In this document: in pieces, positions 33,726-46,000 of the stretch
Position numbering within the stretch: the first letter of the stretch is position 1
How the letters are laid out: the number at the start of each line of letters is the position of its first letter
Source of the DNA: Phallusia mammillata
Taxonomy: Eukaryota; Chordata; Ascidiacea; Phlebobranchia; Ascidiidae
Reading direction: 5' to 3'
NCBI GenBank assembly: GCA_003260075.1
Contig: QLIY01000103.1
Coordinates: forward strand, 89,230-153,229
DNA: 64,000 bases
Translations under genes and position numbers: made by a program
Notes under the pieces: model-generated
Database searches by the model: none
Told to the model about the DNA's origin: nothing
What the model saw: only the letters and a program-made list of their open reading frames with translations

Positions 33726-36496
33726 TTTCTGCAATGAATGAGAAAAAAGGTAACAAAAAACATACTTTTTGAGGGAATCTAATCACAATATGGTTTCAAC
33801 GACCCTCAAATTTTTTTTTCATTTTTACTGAAGGTAGATTCGGTTGAAAAATAAAAACCTAATGACTTATATTTTCTGGCACCGTTCACTTTCCCCATAG
33901 TGTATCCCGTTAAAAGAACATTTATGCTTTTCTACTAAATAATCATTGCTATGTATAGGCGTTATCATTGATTTCAGTGTAAACTAAACTTATCTGCCTA
34001 AGTTTTTGATGCGAATGGGCTCTAGTATTGATCAAGTCACAATAAGTCTATCTTTACTGCGCAATACATGATAAATGAAAAAGGGGAGTATTTTCCTGTC
34101 AAATTTTCTCAAACAGCCATTAAGTCAGCTCGTTAAGTGATATCGTTACAAATCACGAACGCCACAGGGATTGTTGTTCTTGTCCATCGGCAAATCACGC
34201 GTCAAACCCTTCTCCGGCGCTTCCCTGCTGACAGCAACTAATTCAATCCAGTTGACAGGCGAATAGAACGAGCCCAAAAATCGGAAGCGCTATAAATAGG
34301 AACGAATAACTTTCTACTCATGAGACGCAAGGTATCGGATTTCGTTCGGATTCCAGTCTCCCAAAAAGCGATTATTTGTGACACTACTAACATTGTGTAT
34401 TGGTATCGTGACGCACAGTTGTGGATTAAAACCCAGCGACGCCGGCCCCGTCTTGACCACAAAAGCCGGTCCCTGGCCCTGGCGCCGACAGCCCTTAACG
34501 CGGACAAAGACCTATTTGGCAATTGTAGGCGACTTCGGAACAGAGATTGTTTGCGCAGAGATTTTGATTGTGTCACTTTCGTGTGCGTGCGACTTTCATA
34601 GGTTTTCTGGCTCCTTCTGTTGCGGAATTTATCACGCGAGTTCTTTTCATATTTTTCTGTAATGCAGTGGTTAAGTTTACTTTACAAGTCTTCAACTAGG
34701 GCTCGTGAAAACCATAACGTTTCGTGAAACACCCGTATAGGTTTCTCTAGAAATTAGATAAATATTAAAACAATTTATGGTATTGTTTAAAATTCGTCTC
34801 TTAATTTGCTAGTCTACCGTACATCTAAATTTACTGAAATCGTTTCTTCTCAAATAACCACTTTCTTTTCACTCTTACAATGTCTAAAATTTCGCAACGT
34901 CTATCTCTTATCTGCTTTCGATATTAGGCTCAGTCGATAAAACTAAACGCGCCATAAAATCTCTATCACCTTTTACCAAAAATGCCGACAGAAACAAGAG
35001 CGTACCTTCAACGGATTCGCGTCAACTTTTTTCGCCACTTTCTTGTGCCCAGGTGCGCAGGCGCCTCTAAGTCTGGCCCTCCGACGCTTGGGCAAGCAAC
35101 AATCTCGGAGGTCAGGCACTGTTTACACCTAGGGCCCCGTACCTTGCATATCCACGCGCTATTCCTTCACACCAGCAGTCTAAATCGGCCCAGAATCAAC
35201 CCTAGGGGCTGTCAAAGAGGGATAGGCGCACACTGTAGTGTTGGCTAAAGGTACGATGCATGTTTGAGTTTAGCAAACGTTCAAACTGGAGTGTGACTGT
35301 CACCTCCTATACATTACTCTATTTGACGACTGTATGCAGGCGAACCGAGTTACGTTTGATTGTTGACGTTGTCTTTTTGACGTTTTCCTCACAGGAGTTT
35401 ACGACATAAAACGACCCATTAGGGCGCCCCTTGTAAGCTCGATTAAACACCTGATTAGTTTGTAAATCACCACGTTATCTCTTTGCATACCTGCGTCGCT
35501 GGCGGTCCAACAGTTCACTTTGAAACCGCTACAGTTTTCTAGTGGTTGTGTCAAAGTCGACAAGCGTACTTCACAATACTGTACGCAGTTGTAAATTCGA
35601 CCAAACTTTGATGAAACCTGAAATCAGCTTTCCTATCTAGCCCTCAAAGCAGACAAATATTTGAAAACTGTTCTCTATCGCGCGGATCATCTTTTACTTG
35701 TCAATTTGCAAAAGCTTTAAAGTGGGTTTAGTCACCAGAACACACAAGTAATCAGTGAGTGCCCTCTTCGACGACCGCACAATTAAATGTTTGTCGTGGT
35801 CGCAAAATTCGATTAGCCGTCCTGTTTTTCGCGCGCATTGCCAATCCATAGCGAGTAGGAGTGCGCACATCTTTCTATCTGGAGGGCACTCCGCTTGCAG
35901 AGAGCTCCGTAAAATCGTTACACAGGCGTTTGGGATCAGGTGCAACACCGCTGCAGTGGGCAGCTGTCCGCATATTGGCGGGGGGCGAGTGCTCCACAGC
36001 CGGCAGAGTTTCCTTCCTTCTCCCGTTGGCTCCGACCCTCTTCAGGGCAGCTGGGAACGCACTTCGTCGTTGGCCAAATGTCGGAGAGTGGCACACGCCG
36101 CAGGTGGACAACCAACTCTTGCGCAGCCCAGATCGTTGAACGCTTGTTAAGCTGCAGACGGGAACTGTTGACGATTTTAATTTGTGAGGTAATTAGTTTC
36201 TAGGCAAAAGTTGAACAAGTGCGTTAAGATTTAACAAACGCTGCTGGTAACCAACAAAGCCCGACGTACTTTCATCTGAATGAAAACGGGATCCCAGTAA
36301 TTTTGAATTAAACAAAACACAAAAGCTGTTGGCCGAACCGTATGTCATAAAAGCTAATCCAAGTTTGTTTTTTAACACACAGAAAATTCGCTTGTATTTA
36401 TATTTTCCAACAAAGTATGTTAAATTCCCGTTTGAGGGTAATATACCCCCGTTTAAGCATATATGCACAAACCCCACCCTATGGAGGCAACAACGC

Positions 36497-36604
36497 ACAT
36501 GTCGTACCACAAGCCAGTAATGGACATGTCGTACCATATAACATTAACGGACAAGCCGTACCATGAGACAGCAAGGGATCTATCGTACCATGAAAACCTC
36601 ATCA
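36497..36604 (+). repeat. 27-bp tandem repeat, four copies, open as a 9-residue repeat
   Basis: Four units start ACATGTCGTACCAC, ACATGTCGTACCAT, ACAAGCCGTACCAT and ATCTATCGTACCAT. In the plus frame they would read MSYH, MSYH, KPYH and LSYH at nine-residue spacing. The frame is also open on the other strand, so coding is not proven. Confidence 0.7.
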
Positions 36605-37295
36605 TCACTGATAACTTGTTTAAACTATGTTTTACGTGCAATCGTTTAAGCCTGTTTCAGCATCAGAAACACAACCGTGATGCATCGTACGGACGTCCGT
36701 TCCTAATTACGAGATTATGGTAAGGACCGTCAACAAGTGCTTACTGATATGAAGTAACATAATACGCGAGTGTCAGTGTTTTTGGGTGGAACAAATGCGC
36801 CAGGCGCCAACGAGTCTCAGAAATACGTCACATCGTTCCGCAAGGGTGTTTGGTTGCGTTTTTTTAGGTGCACGAACTTTCTTTCTCGATGGTTACGATT
36901 AGGGATTGAGTTTAGACCATGCAGTGGTTTCAAACGTTCAAATGTTTTTTCCATAACGTCCCCATTAGATTTTTTTCTCCAACACTTATGGTTTAAGCTG
37001 AATACGTAAACTAAGAGTAAAACGATAGCTCAACCTAATAACCAATAGTCAAATATAGTCAATTGCTTCTCACAACAACGTATAAGAAAAAAATCATTTA
37101 GTTTTATAGGCCGAAATTGCTTTGTGGGCCCCTGCTTGGTAATTACTGGCTTGGTGAAACAAAACTAAGAACTAATAGTAGCCGAAACGAAAACGGTGAA
37201 CTAATAACTTTTATCATTTAGCAATTTTTTACGTGGAATTCAGAAATCAAATACAAATAAACACAATATACTAAAACACCTATAGCCTATGAATT

Positions 37296-37462
37296 TGAAA
37301 CCAAGCTACAACGCAATTTCTTTTTCGCAAAGAGGTCTACAGTTTGTATGTCCCTTAACCAGTGGATTTAGCCTGGGGGGGGGGAAAACCAAGCTACAAC
37401 GCAATTTCTTTTTAGCAAAGAGGTCTACAGTTTGTATGTCCCTTAACCAGTGGATTTAGCCT
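37296..37462. other. False duplication around a filled gap (10 G, 37375-37384)
   Basis: About 78 bases starting ACCAAGCTACAACGCAATTT occur before and after the run. Confidence 0.8.
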
Positions 37463-37821
37463 TGGATTGAGTGCTATCGTTCATTGGTATCAGCCAGTTC
37501 TAATAATTAATTGAGTTTATTGAGTCAAAGCACTTTTGATTCTAAGATTTTTAAGCAAAAAATTGGCACAAAATTGTATCATATTGATGCACAGGTCAAA
37601 AAGTTCCAGCAGTTGGGAAATGGTGCCTATAGCACACCCATGCGGTGGGATTTCAATTTTCGACTTGTCCTCTATTAGTCGCAAAAAACACTTCCTGGGC
37701 AAGCACTCGATTCGTTGTTATGTCTGTCCTATCTACTTGACACCTTGCTAAACCGTTCTTTTGTCGTATTTCACCACTTTTACTGCTGGTTTTGTCTTAG
37801 TTGTTCAAAATGCTCCAAAAT

Positions 37822-38386
37822 GCTTGAAAGAAAATTAATCAAAAAGTCCCAGGAGATCTTTATAGGCTTTCTTCTTGGCGCCGTGTTTTTTAAAACCACC
37901 CCTGAATTTGGCCCAAAAGTTGGTGAAATTGTGACAAATAAGAGACGGAATGAGAAGTTAGGTAAGAATCAAGCCCGTTTAATTTCAACTCAAGCCCGAT
38001 CCCGCCCGACTTGCAACCCTGGAACGAGCCACGGGCAATGCACGAAAAACCAATGCACGAAAAACTGTCAAATGGAAAACATCAACTCACTCAGTTCTGA
38101 GAATTTCTAAGGGGGGGGGGATTAATCAAAAAGTCCCAGGAGATCTTTATAGGCTTTCTTCTTGGCGCCGTGTTTTTAAAACCACCCCTGAATTTGGCCC
38201 AACAGTTGGTGAAATTGTGACAAATAAGAGACGGAATGAGAAGTTAGGTAAGAATCAAGCCCGTTTAATTTCAACTCAAGCCCGATCCCGCCCGACTTGC
38301 AACCCTGGAACGAGCCACGGGCAATGCTCGAAAAACCGAACTGTCAAATGGAAAACATCAACTCACTCAGTTCTGAGAATTTCTAA
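37822..38386. other. False duplication around a filled gap (10 G, 38111-38120)
   Basis: The segment starting TTAATCAAAAAGTCCCAGGA is present on both sides of the run. The two copies differ by a short indel (a repeated AATGCACGAAAAAC unit) and a few substitutions. Confidence 0.8.
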
Positions 38387-38937
38387 TGCAGACATCACGT
38401 ACAATGACAGATAACCACAAAGCTGGTTCATTCCTATCACAAGTTGAGTAACTAAAAGTTTGATCAGTTGCCTGAAGTAAAGGGTGAATGATCGCGACCT
38501 CAGTTTTGAAGAGTTTTTTTTGTGAGGAAGACCTGTTGTAGCATTTTACATGTTTTAAGCACCTTGCTCTTATTGTGACAAGATTGTCAAGTCGATGACC
38601 TGATTTGATGGATCGATAGATTTCAACACCGTAGAAGAGCCTAAATAAATAGGGCTTTGCCAAAGTCAAGTTCAATAAGCCACTATTTTTGTGTGCAAGT
38701 AATGAGAAATCGGTTTGTCAAACTTATACGTGCTTTTCTCTGTGCTGATTGTAGCTTTTATGGCCGCTAAATGCGTCATGTAGAGATCCATCATGTCTGG
38801 GCCCAAGTGCAATACGGAGCTGTGTAAATAACATACCAAGTTGGTGCCAAACTTCCGATGACAATTTGTCGATAAACGATCCCTTCAACTCCGACCTCAA
38901 AGAGGACAAGTGGTCTTAAATCCGTCGGTAAAAACGC

Positions 38938-38944
38938 ATAAATA
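38938..38944 (+). promoter_or_regulatory. TATA-like box of the secreted repeat protein gene
   Basis: ATAAATA lies 61 bases before the ATG at 39005, leaving room for a short 5'UTR. Confidence 0.4.
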
Positions 38945-39004
38945 GTGATAATCGGAGAGGTAAATCACATTTTTCACAGAGAGAAACAACAGAAGCAACA
39001 CAAG

Positions 39005-40304
39005 ATGAAGCTGTTGATTGTTCTGTTTTTGATCGGTGCAGCGTCTGGTAAGTTTTTGTTTAATGGTACCATTGTACTTATTCTGAGCTTAGAGCTTATT
39101 CTGAAGTCTCCTTTTAATGTTTAGGTTTTTCAATTTCTCCAAGGGGGGGGGGCAATGGTACCATTGTACTTATTCTGAAGTCTCCTTTTAATGTTTAGGT
39201 TTTTCAATTTCTCCAAGACCTGGATCTGATACATTTTTCGATGATTGCCTTCGGGAAATGAAGGACTGTTTCTCTGACTTTCCGTGTCTACCTTGTGCGC
39301 CTACCAGAAAAGTACCAAGGTCACCTTGCCTACCTTGTGCGCCTACCAGAAAAGTACCAAGGTCACCTTGCCTTCCTTGCCCACCCATTAGACGTTCTTG
39401 TCCACCAACTATTAGACGTCCGTGCCCACAAATCAGGCGTCCGTGCCCACAAGTCATCAGACGCCCCTGTCCACAAGTCATCAGGCGTCCTTGCCCACAA
39501 GTCATCAGGCGTCCTTGCCCACAAACTATTAGGCGCCCTTGCCCACAAGTCATCAGGCGTCCTTGCCCACAAGTCATTAGGCGTCCTTGCCCGCAAACCA
39601 TCAGACGTCCTTGTCCACAAGTCATCAGACGTCCTTGTCCAACAACCATTAGACGTCCTTGTCCAACAACCATTAGACGTCCTTGCCTACCAAGAAAAAT
39701 AAGAAGCCCATGCATTAGTAAGTTAAAGCACTGTTTGGTTTAACATTTTTCTGCCTTAACTATATTGTTTATGTCTATTTTAAGGTCCTGTTATAGATCC
39801 ATGCATTGTGGACGATGGCACCATAACCGATCCTGTTTTGCCACCAACCGAACCAGAAATTACAGACGGCACTATTATCGATCCAGTATTGCCACCAACC
39901 GAACCAGAAATTACAGATGGCACCATTACTGATCCAGTATTGCCACCAACCGAACCAGAAATTGGCGATGGCACCATTACTGATCCAGTATTGCCACCAA
40001 CCGAACCAGAAATTACAGACGGCACCATTACTGATCCAGTATTGCCACCAAATGAACCAGTTATTACAGATGGCACTAGCATTGCTGATATATTTCCACC
40101 AAATTTTCCTTCCCTGGATCTGTTGAGTGCCTTTGATTCGTTGCCGTCTGTAGGCGATGGTGTAGTTGCGACAGCATCAGCCTCTGTGGTAAGTTTGAAA
40201 TATAACCATGAAAGAAAGCTAAAAATAAGTCGCTTTTAAATTTATGTTATATTTTCTCTTTTGTAAACAAATATAACTGTTTATTTTAGAGCACCTCCCC
40301 TTAA
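39005..40304 (+). CDS. Secreted protein with Arg-Pro-Cys repeats and acidic Pro repeats
   Basis: Four coding exons, 39005-39047, 39199-39717, 39785-40188 and 40290-40304, close in phase to 326 aa. Exon 1 codes a signal peptide (MKLLIVLFLIGAASG). After a short unique start (FFDDCLREMKDCFSDFPC) come two 12-residue units (PCLPCAPTRKVP) and about a dozen RRPCPQVI-like units of 7-8 residues: very basic, with one Cys per unit. The third exon codes five 17-residue units (DGTITDPVLPPTEPEIT), which are acidic and Cys-free. The two halves are thus oppositely charged. I know no family with this layout; a matrix, tunic, mucus or defence role is only a guess. A 3'UTR intron seems to follow, with AATAAA at 40835. 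A false copy of the exon 2 acceptor lies before the G run at 39143-39152. Confidence 0.82.
39062..39218. other. False duplication around a filled gap (10 G, 39143-39152)
   Basis: Intron 1 and the first bases of exon 2 of the secreted repeat protein gene occur twice. Only the copy from 39199 continues into the full exon. Confidence 0.8.
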
Positions 40305-40834
40305 GGAGGCGACAAACGGGAGCATAGTGTAGGTAAGTGTGATCAAATTTTAACATTAGATATTACGCCCTAAATAATATATAGGACTTTTTGTACTTTT
40401 TGCATTTGTTATCCAATAAGAGGTATGCAAAAAATAATGTTAAAGAGAAGAATTTCAAAAGCGGCGCTTGCTAAAGCGTTGAGTTTTTCTACACACGCCA
40501 TTCAGTGCTGTACAATTTCTTAAAAACCTAATTTGCCAAAGTAAAAGATATTATTGGGATAATAAAAGCTTATTTGGTCACTTTTTATGTTTCAATCTGG
40601 TTACTTTCTTGGTTCTGATTTTCAGAGGTAGTTATAAATGAAGTCTCCCGTCGTAAGTGGGTCCAATCGTGAAGCCACAAATAGAATGAAGGTCTTTTGT
40701 TCCGACATCTTGGAAACTTATCAAATCTTTAATGTTTTTTTTTTCGGCCATTATTGGCTACCATTTGCGATTCTGAAGCTTTCTATTTATTTGCACTGTC
40801 TTGCCTTTACATCAATTTTCTTCCTTTTGTCGGC

Positions 40835-40840
40835 AATAAA
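40835..40840 (+). terminator. Polyadenylation signal of the secreted repeat protein gene
   Basis: AATAAA is reached after a likely 3'UTR intron (donor GTAGGTAAGTG at about 40330, acceptor TTTTCAG at about 40625). Confidence 0.5.
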
Positions 40841-41040
40841 ATGACTTACAATTAACACAAGTTTTACAGTTTAAGTATGACAGCAAAATTGTAAAAAGAT
40901 CATAGTTTTATTGGTAGTTTTTACTAGACACATTTACTTAATAGTGTAAACATTCTTTACAAATCCGTGAAAACGTGAAGCACTAGAAGCCCCCAAAAAA
41001 TCACTTGCGCGGCTTTGAGTGAACAAATGTCGCTTTAGGC

Positions 41041-41318
41041 CAGTGGTTCTCAAACTTTTTATGCATGCGGCACATTAAAGAACTAAAATATGTTGCCGTG
41101 GCACACTTTGCAGGTAAACATAACAAAAGTTGTTTAAAAATGGTAATTTTCAACCTAATCGTGATGGGTAAGGATGCTTTCAATTAACAAATAACAAAAA
41201 TATGAGCTTAGAAACGTTGTCATACACACCAGTCTTTCATTCTGAAGTCTTAAAACACCAGGAAATGTTTGCACTTTAAAACAAGAAGATTTCGCGGCAC
41301 ACAGTTTGAGAATCACTG
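41041..41318. mobile_element. hAT-type MITE, 278 bp, perfect 8-bp TSD
   Basis: The ends are CAGTGGTTCTCAAAC and GTTTGAGAATCACTG. CTTTAGGC is duplicated at 41033-41040 and 41319-41326. GCGGCACA motifs lie near both ends. Confidence 0.92.
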
Positions 41319-41326
41319 CTTTAGGC

Positions 41327-43296
41327 AAAGAATTCTTATCTGAGGTAAATATGAAAGGTTCTCTCTGTTACAACCATATATCACACAGGTGCAGGCAGGA
41401 GGCAGCTATCTTACATACATTACAGCAGGTGAAGAAAATAGGAAGATTTGAATTAATAAATAATGCCCGAAAGCCAATTATCAGTGCAGCGTAACATACT
41501 GCAAGCATGTTTTCAAAATATTTAGTCCAGTCATCTGACCGAACGACAGCTGACCTCTGGGCAGCAGGTCGGCATGTCTGACTTGCGCACAATTTTACTA
41601 AATCCTTATGGGCCGCGGAAATACATCTGCCGTTTGGAGCATTCGTCGCGAAACGCAGAAGGTCCAAATGATTTTGAATCACATCTGCCAACAGCTAAAA
41701 CTTGATGCGCAAAAATAATCCACAAATCACAACATTGCAAGCACAAAACATCGCACAACTTTTGCTTTTAATCCATAAAGCTGTACTTTAATTTGCAAAT
41801 TTCCATTATTGTTTTGCGCTGACTAACTTTAGAAACAAAAATCTGCTTGTTTTGGTTGAAAAAACCGTGTAAGTTTTAAGTCAGGTTTTAAGCATCACAA
41901 AGGCCTTTGTTACGTCATAAATTGGGAATTCGAATGTTGTGTTCCAGAATGTTCCAGAGGCAAACTGTGGTTCCCGCTTTGTTTCGGCAGTGCAACAAGC
42001 ATTATTCTCATTTGATTACCGTGGATTAGCCTTGTTACAAACTTTGTGTGCTAGAGTGTGTGCAAAACTAATAAGAAACAATATTATGTCAGTTAACAAC
42101 TTAACCAGCACGTTCCTAGTAAATTTTTGTTAAAAAACTGTGTTTTCTGGAGTATATAATAAGAAATGGAACGGACCTTTTCTGCCATTAAAAAGGTAAG
42201 TGATTGAAAAAGCTTGTAGTGTTATAACTTCTGTCTGGATAAATTGCAGGAACATACGAGCAAGGTTTTTGCATATTGAGGTCCAGTGTGTAATGCTGTA
42301 CATAGATATTATTGGCTGAAAATCAGTCAGCAGCAATAGTATTACTGTTTTCTGGCTGTAAATCACTGTATAAAGTGGTAAACAAACAAGGGGGGGGGGG
42401 AATATTATTGGCTGAAAATCAGTCAGCAGCAATAGTATTTTGGGTGCAGTATCTTGAAGGTTCTTACTGTTTTCTGGCTGTAAATCACTGTATAAAGTGG
42501 TAAACAAACAATACTATTTGCCAATATGCTGCTTGTTTATTACTGAAGTCATTTTATCTGTTATTGCAAGTCAGTTGTTGTTGCTGTTAAAATAAATCCT
42601 GTAACTATATGGTGAGGAATGAAACCTTGTAATTGATTTTGATTAGATGTTTTTGAAGAACAACAATGGCCAAGAATGTAGATAGCTGTTTGTTATTCGT
42701 CAAGTGCATGTGGTTCGCTCTTGTTTTTATGCAAAGGGACATTAGTGTGTTTACCCTGTGCTAAGGCTAAGCTTTCATTTATGTTGCTTTAAGTAACACT
42801 GAATGAAATATCACGTTTAGTTAAAACATTGCCACACCCACAAGCGTTCTTTTTGATTTGTAATGTACTCATAAAAAAAGTACGAGCGAATCAAAATACA
42901 GTGGCGTAAATCACGAAATAATAAAATAAATAAAATAAAAGTTGTCGCCAGCACCAGCTTCAGATTGTCAACAGAGGCCACCAATTGAACTGCCTCAGTC
43001 AGTGCTTCTTGAACTTGTACTTGTGGGGTGCTGGACTAGACTGAACTGCAGTCGGCCGTGTACAAACAAGTGCCACTTGCATTTGCAAATATGTTTGTGT
43101 CATTGTCGCTGGCCCCATTTCTCTCTTGGACGTCTGCAGTTCTTTTGTGTTTGTTTTGCTTATGACGCTCTGTAAATCGAAACAGTAACAATTTAGAACT
43201 TGAGCAATTTAGATGTAGACTATTTTTATTATACCTGGACTTATTTCTTGCAAATAAATAATAGTTTTACTTTATTGTAAAGTCACATGTGCTTAC
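41327..43296. other. Intergenic region with one filled gap (11 G, 42390-42400)
   Basis: Roughly 42307-42389 is repeated at 42401-42511. The second copy contains an extra segment (GGTGCAGTATCTTGAAGG) absent from the first. A 3'UTR exon of the next minus-strand gene may begin near 43170 (acceptor TTTACAG). No other gene is supported. Confidence 0.5.
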
Positions 43297-43305
43297 CGAT
43301 TTGGT

Positions 43306-43632
43306 TCAAAAGACTTCCGTAGATAAGTTGTGTCTAGCTGCGCACGAGTTTGTTGTAGAAGGCTGCTGTAAAACTTCTTCATCTACGTCCAAAGCCGACC
43401 ACAGGTCGTGGATGTAAAAGATGGCGTGTTGGATAATATCCAACGATGATACTTTCGTGGTAGTTTTGTCTTGCAAGGTGGGCACCGTTTCCTTGAGCCT
43501 CTCCATTAGGTTTTTCAAATCTTCTGTTGATTCTTTCCTGATCGCAACCGAATGCGGAGAAACGCGTAATTGACTGCTGCTGCTACTTTTTTGAGAGTTC
43601 TTTTTTGCTGATGTAGCAACTGATTTCACCAT
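43306..43632 (-). CDS. Id-type HLH protein (dominant-negative bHLH partner)
   Basis: A single coding exon of 108 aa starts at 43632. Residues about 37-80 form the HLH: DLKNLMERLKETVPTL, a short loop, then KVSSLDIIQHAIFYIHDLWSAL. This matches Id proteins, which lack the DNA-binding basic region and block E-protein dimers. The N terminus is a Ser/Lys-rich tail without an ordered basic helix. A donor (AATCG/GTAAGC) follows just after the stop, which fits the intron near the C terminus typical of Id genes. A TATA box lies about 100 bases upstream of the ATG. Of the three HLH genes in the window, this one matches Id best. Confidence 0.82.
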   Translation of the reverse strand: MVKSVATSAKKNSQKSSSSSQLRVSPHSVAIRKESTEDLKNLMERLKETVPTLQDKTTTKVSSLDIIQHAIFYIHDLWSALDVDEEVLQQPSTTNSCAARHNLSTEVF

Positions 43633-43730
43633 TTTGGCTGTTGTAAATAAAAACCTTGTTTCGCTTCAAAAGTAATAACGATTGCTGAATGGATGCAACT
43701 GGTAATGAAATGGACGCAATGCGCGATGGT

Positions 43731-43738
43731 TTTATACC
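43731..43738 (-). promoter_or_regulatory. TATA box of the Id gene
   Basis: The minus strand reads GGTATAAAACC, 99 bases before the start codon at 43632. Confidence 0.55.
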
Positions 43739-45282
43739 ATTGTGCCACGCGTGTGCCTTTTTTCCTACAATGGGTGGCTTGTTTTCTCACACTAGACAAA
43801 CACGGGCGCCGTAGGGCGTCTGGCATCGCTTGTGCTTTGAAATAAAGGCAGGCCAAGATTAAGATTCCTTTGTTTTTGCTCGTCACATCGATGTCCAGCT
43901 GGGCGCGTGGAAAAATTAATCAACTTACTGCGGCCGCGAAATAATGTTATCAGGCTTGTGACTGCTTTCCAAGATAAGCATGACAGGAGATTGTCCAGAC
44001 GTATTGTGTAACACTGCAGCCTTTTTACTGTACGCAGGTGCATTGTTGATAAATGTGTCCATGCTTAACACTATCTTACCTGTGTTGAATACCTAAAACA
44101 GTGTACCAAAAATCCAAATCGCCACGAAACCTTCGTTATAAACATCACAGAATGCAATGCTATAGTTGGATTTCAAATTACAACCCCATTAAGCGTTTGA
44201 AATCAAATAGACGGTAATTAACAAAATTTGTGAGTTTTATGTGGAAGAATATACATTTTGCCTATATAGCATCATCACTCATCAGTTCCTGAAAAATCGA
44301 CAAAAAGCGTTTAGAACGACTTAAATGCATTTTTTGTTGGCTCATTTGTGTCTGGATTTACTTTGCGAAAGACCATTGTAGTTTGAAATAAATTGGCATC
44401 ACATGTACCTACATGAGCGTTTGATCAGTCGATTGACTGACACCTATTTTCCATGATTTATGCAAAACAGCATACCGGCTGTGTCAGATCATTGAGGGTG
44501 GTAATAAATTAACACGATCAAACACGAAGTTCTGTTTATGCGCTCAATTTCCCGGCCCGTTTTTACTTATTTCCCACGCGCGATGCACCTGCCGCCGCTC
44601 GCGTGCAGCGGGTCCCTAGAATCGCGCGCTATACGGTTATAACGTCATAAAAGCATTAACAATGAAGACGTCCCGCCGTTGTGAACCTTTCCCACGGATG
44701 CTGTAGGTTGTTGGTTTGATTGGAGTCCGTGTTTACGCTCCACAAAACTCGCACTGCCCGCCCTGTTAATCTGCAATTAACCCTGAAGCGCCGCTATAAA
44801 CGCCCTGTTACCTTGCTTTTTGCGCGCGTCCAATGTCAGCCGTCGTGATGTGAGATTGATGAGAATTAGGTTGCGCTGTTTTCCCGAAGTGCGGAAATGC
44901 TTTGTGCTATTGCTCTGTTCACGCGCAAAACAATGCGTGGCGTGCGGTTGTGTTTTTTTGACAAAACTTTGCAAGCGGAAACTATTTACATTTTGTTAGA
45001 CACTAAAATTCCCACCCATGTGCGAAAAACATTTTACCGAATTGCATGGAAATGCAACGGTGTTACCTCTTTTAACTATGAAAAATACGTGTTATCTCCA
45101 AAGTTCAGTGCATATGAAGAATTTGAAACGTATGTTTTTTAAAAAAAGAGCACATATATGACATATATACGTGTCTGCAAAAACAGGTATTTATTATTTT
45201 TGTGTTGTCGTGTCATTTACATTGGCTTTTTGACATACAGTACCACATTTTAAGAAATCGCTTTTATATTGTCCAAATGTCA

Positions 45283-45346
45283 TGCTCTATACGATTTTTT
45301 CAACTGCTCTATACGATTTTTTCACCTGCTCTATACGATTTTTTCG
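45283..45346. repeat. 22-bp tandem repeat, three copies
   Basis: TGCTCTATACGATTTTTTC occurs at 45283, 45305 and 45327 with nearly no change. Confidence 0.8.
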
Positions 45347-46000
45347 TCCATTATGAAATATTTAAACCTATTTGGTAGCCTTCATTTGGCTGAAGTACCG
45401 CACTAGGATTATTAAACGTGATGGTCGAAACGGTGTACAAACCTATTCCGAAATTGCACCTTGCGCATAAGTAACGAGGGTTACGCTGCCTGGACATATG
45501 GCAAACCGCAAATCAAATAAATCAATGAACTTCTGCCATCTTAGGCGCAGCATACGGTGGTCATCAGCACTGGGCTTATGGAGAGCCGTCCCTCGACATC
45601 CCACCCTTGTATATTTCGCGTTTTGTAATATATTCCACAGTGGACGGTGGCTACTTGGTAATTGCACTGTCTTAAGTGGATTGATCTTCTGACAGACTGC
45701 TGCACTGGCAAACATATGCTGATTTTCCTACGTGTGTTGTTGGTTTGCAGATGCCACGATTTAATGAGATTTGTGTTGTAGCTAACGCATTAGGCTAACA
45801 ATAACTTTAATGTTGAAGTTTTAGTCAGGACTAATGACGAATTTTGCCTAGTCGTCACAAATGCGATAACCCTAAGATTTTTGTTTACAACACATAGAGA
45901 CGTTCATAGTTTACCAAGTTATGACATTTGTCCTTTGAAACTTCAGATCTACTTAGCATATCCAATTTTAAGACCGTGTTTATTAACGTCCGTTTGAATT

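Larger units (their letters stand above)
33726..39004. other. Intergenic region with two filled gaps and a minisatellite
   Basis: No gene is supported. It includes a 27-bp repeat at 36.5 kb, a GC-rich stretch at 35.85-36.15 kb open in several frames, and gap duplications at 37.3-37.5 and 37.8-38.4 kb. The latter carries a dispersed repeat rich in AAGCCCG motifs that also occurs at 2.2, 22.2 and 48.8 kb. Confidence 0.5.

Noticed and set aside
39188-39715. 175-codon minus-strand frame opposite the Arg-Pro-Cys repeats
   Set aside because: It is open only because the 24-base repeat has no stops on either strand. Splice sites, signal peptide and phase all support the plus strand.
39780-40082. Minus-strand frame opposite the acidic repeats
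   Set aside because: The same repeat effect applies; the plus strand is supported by splicing.
41368-41691. 107-codon minus-strand frame with a hydrophobic segment
   Set aside because: It could be a small membrane protein, but no homology, promoter or splice evidence supports it.
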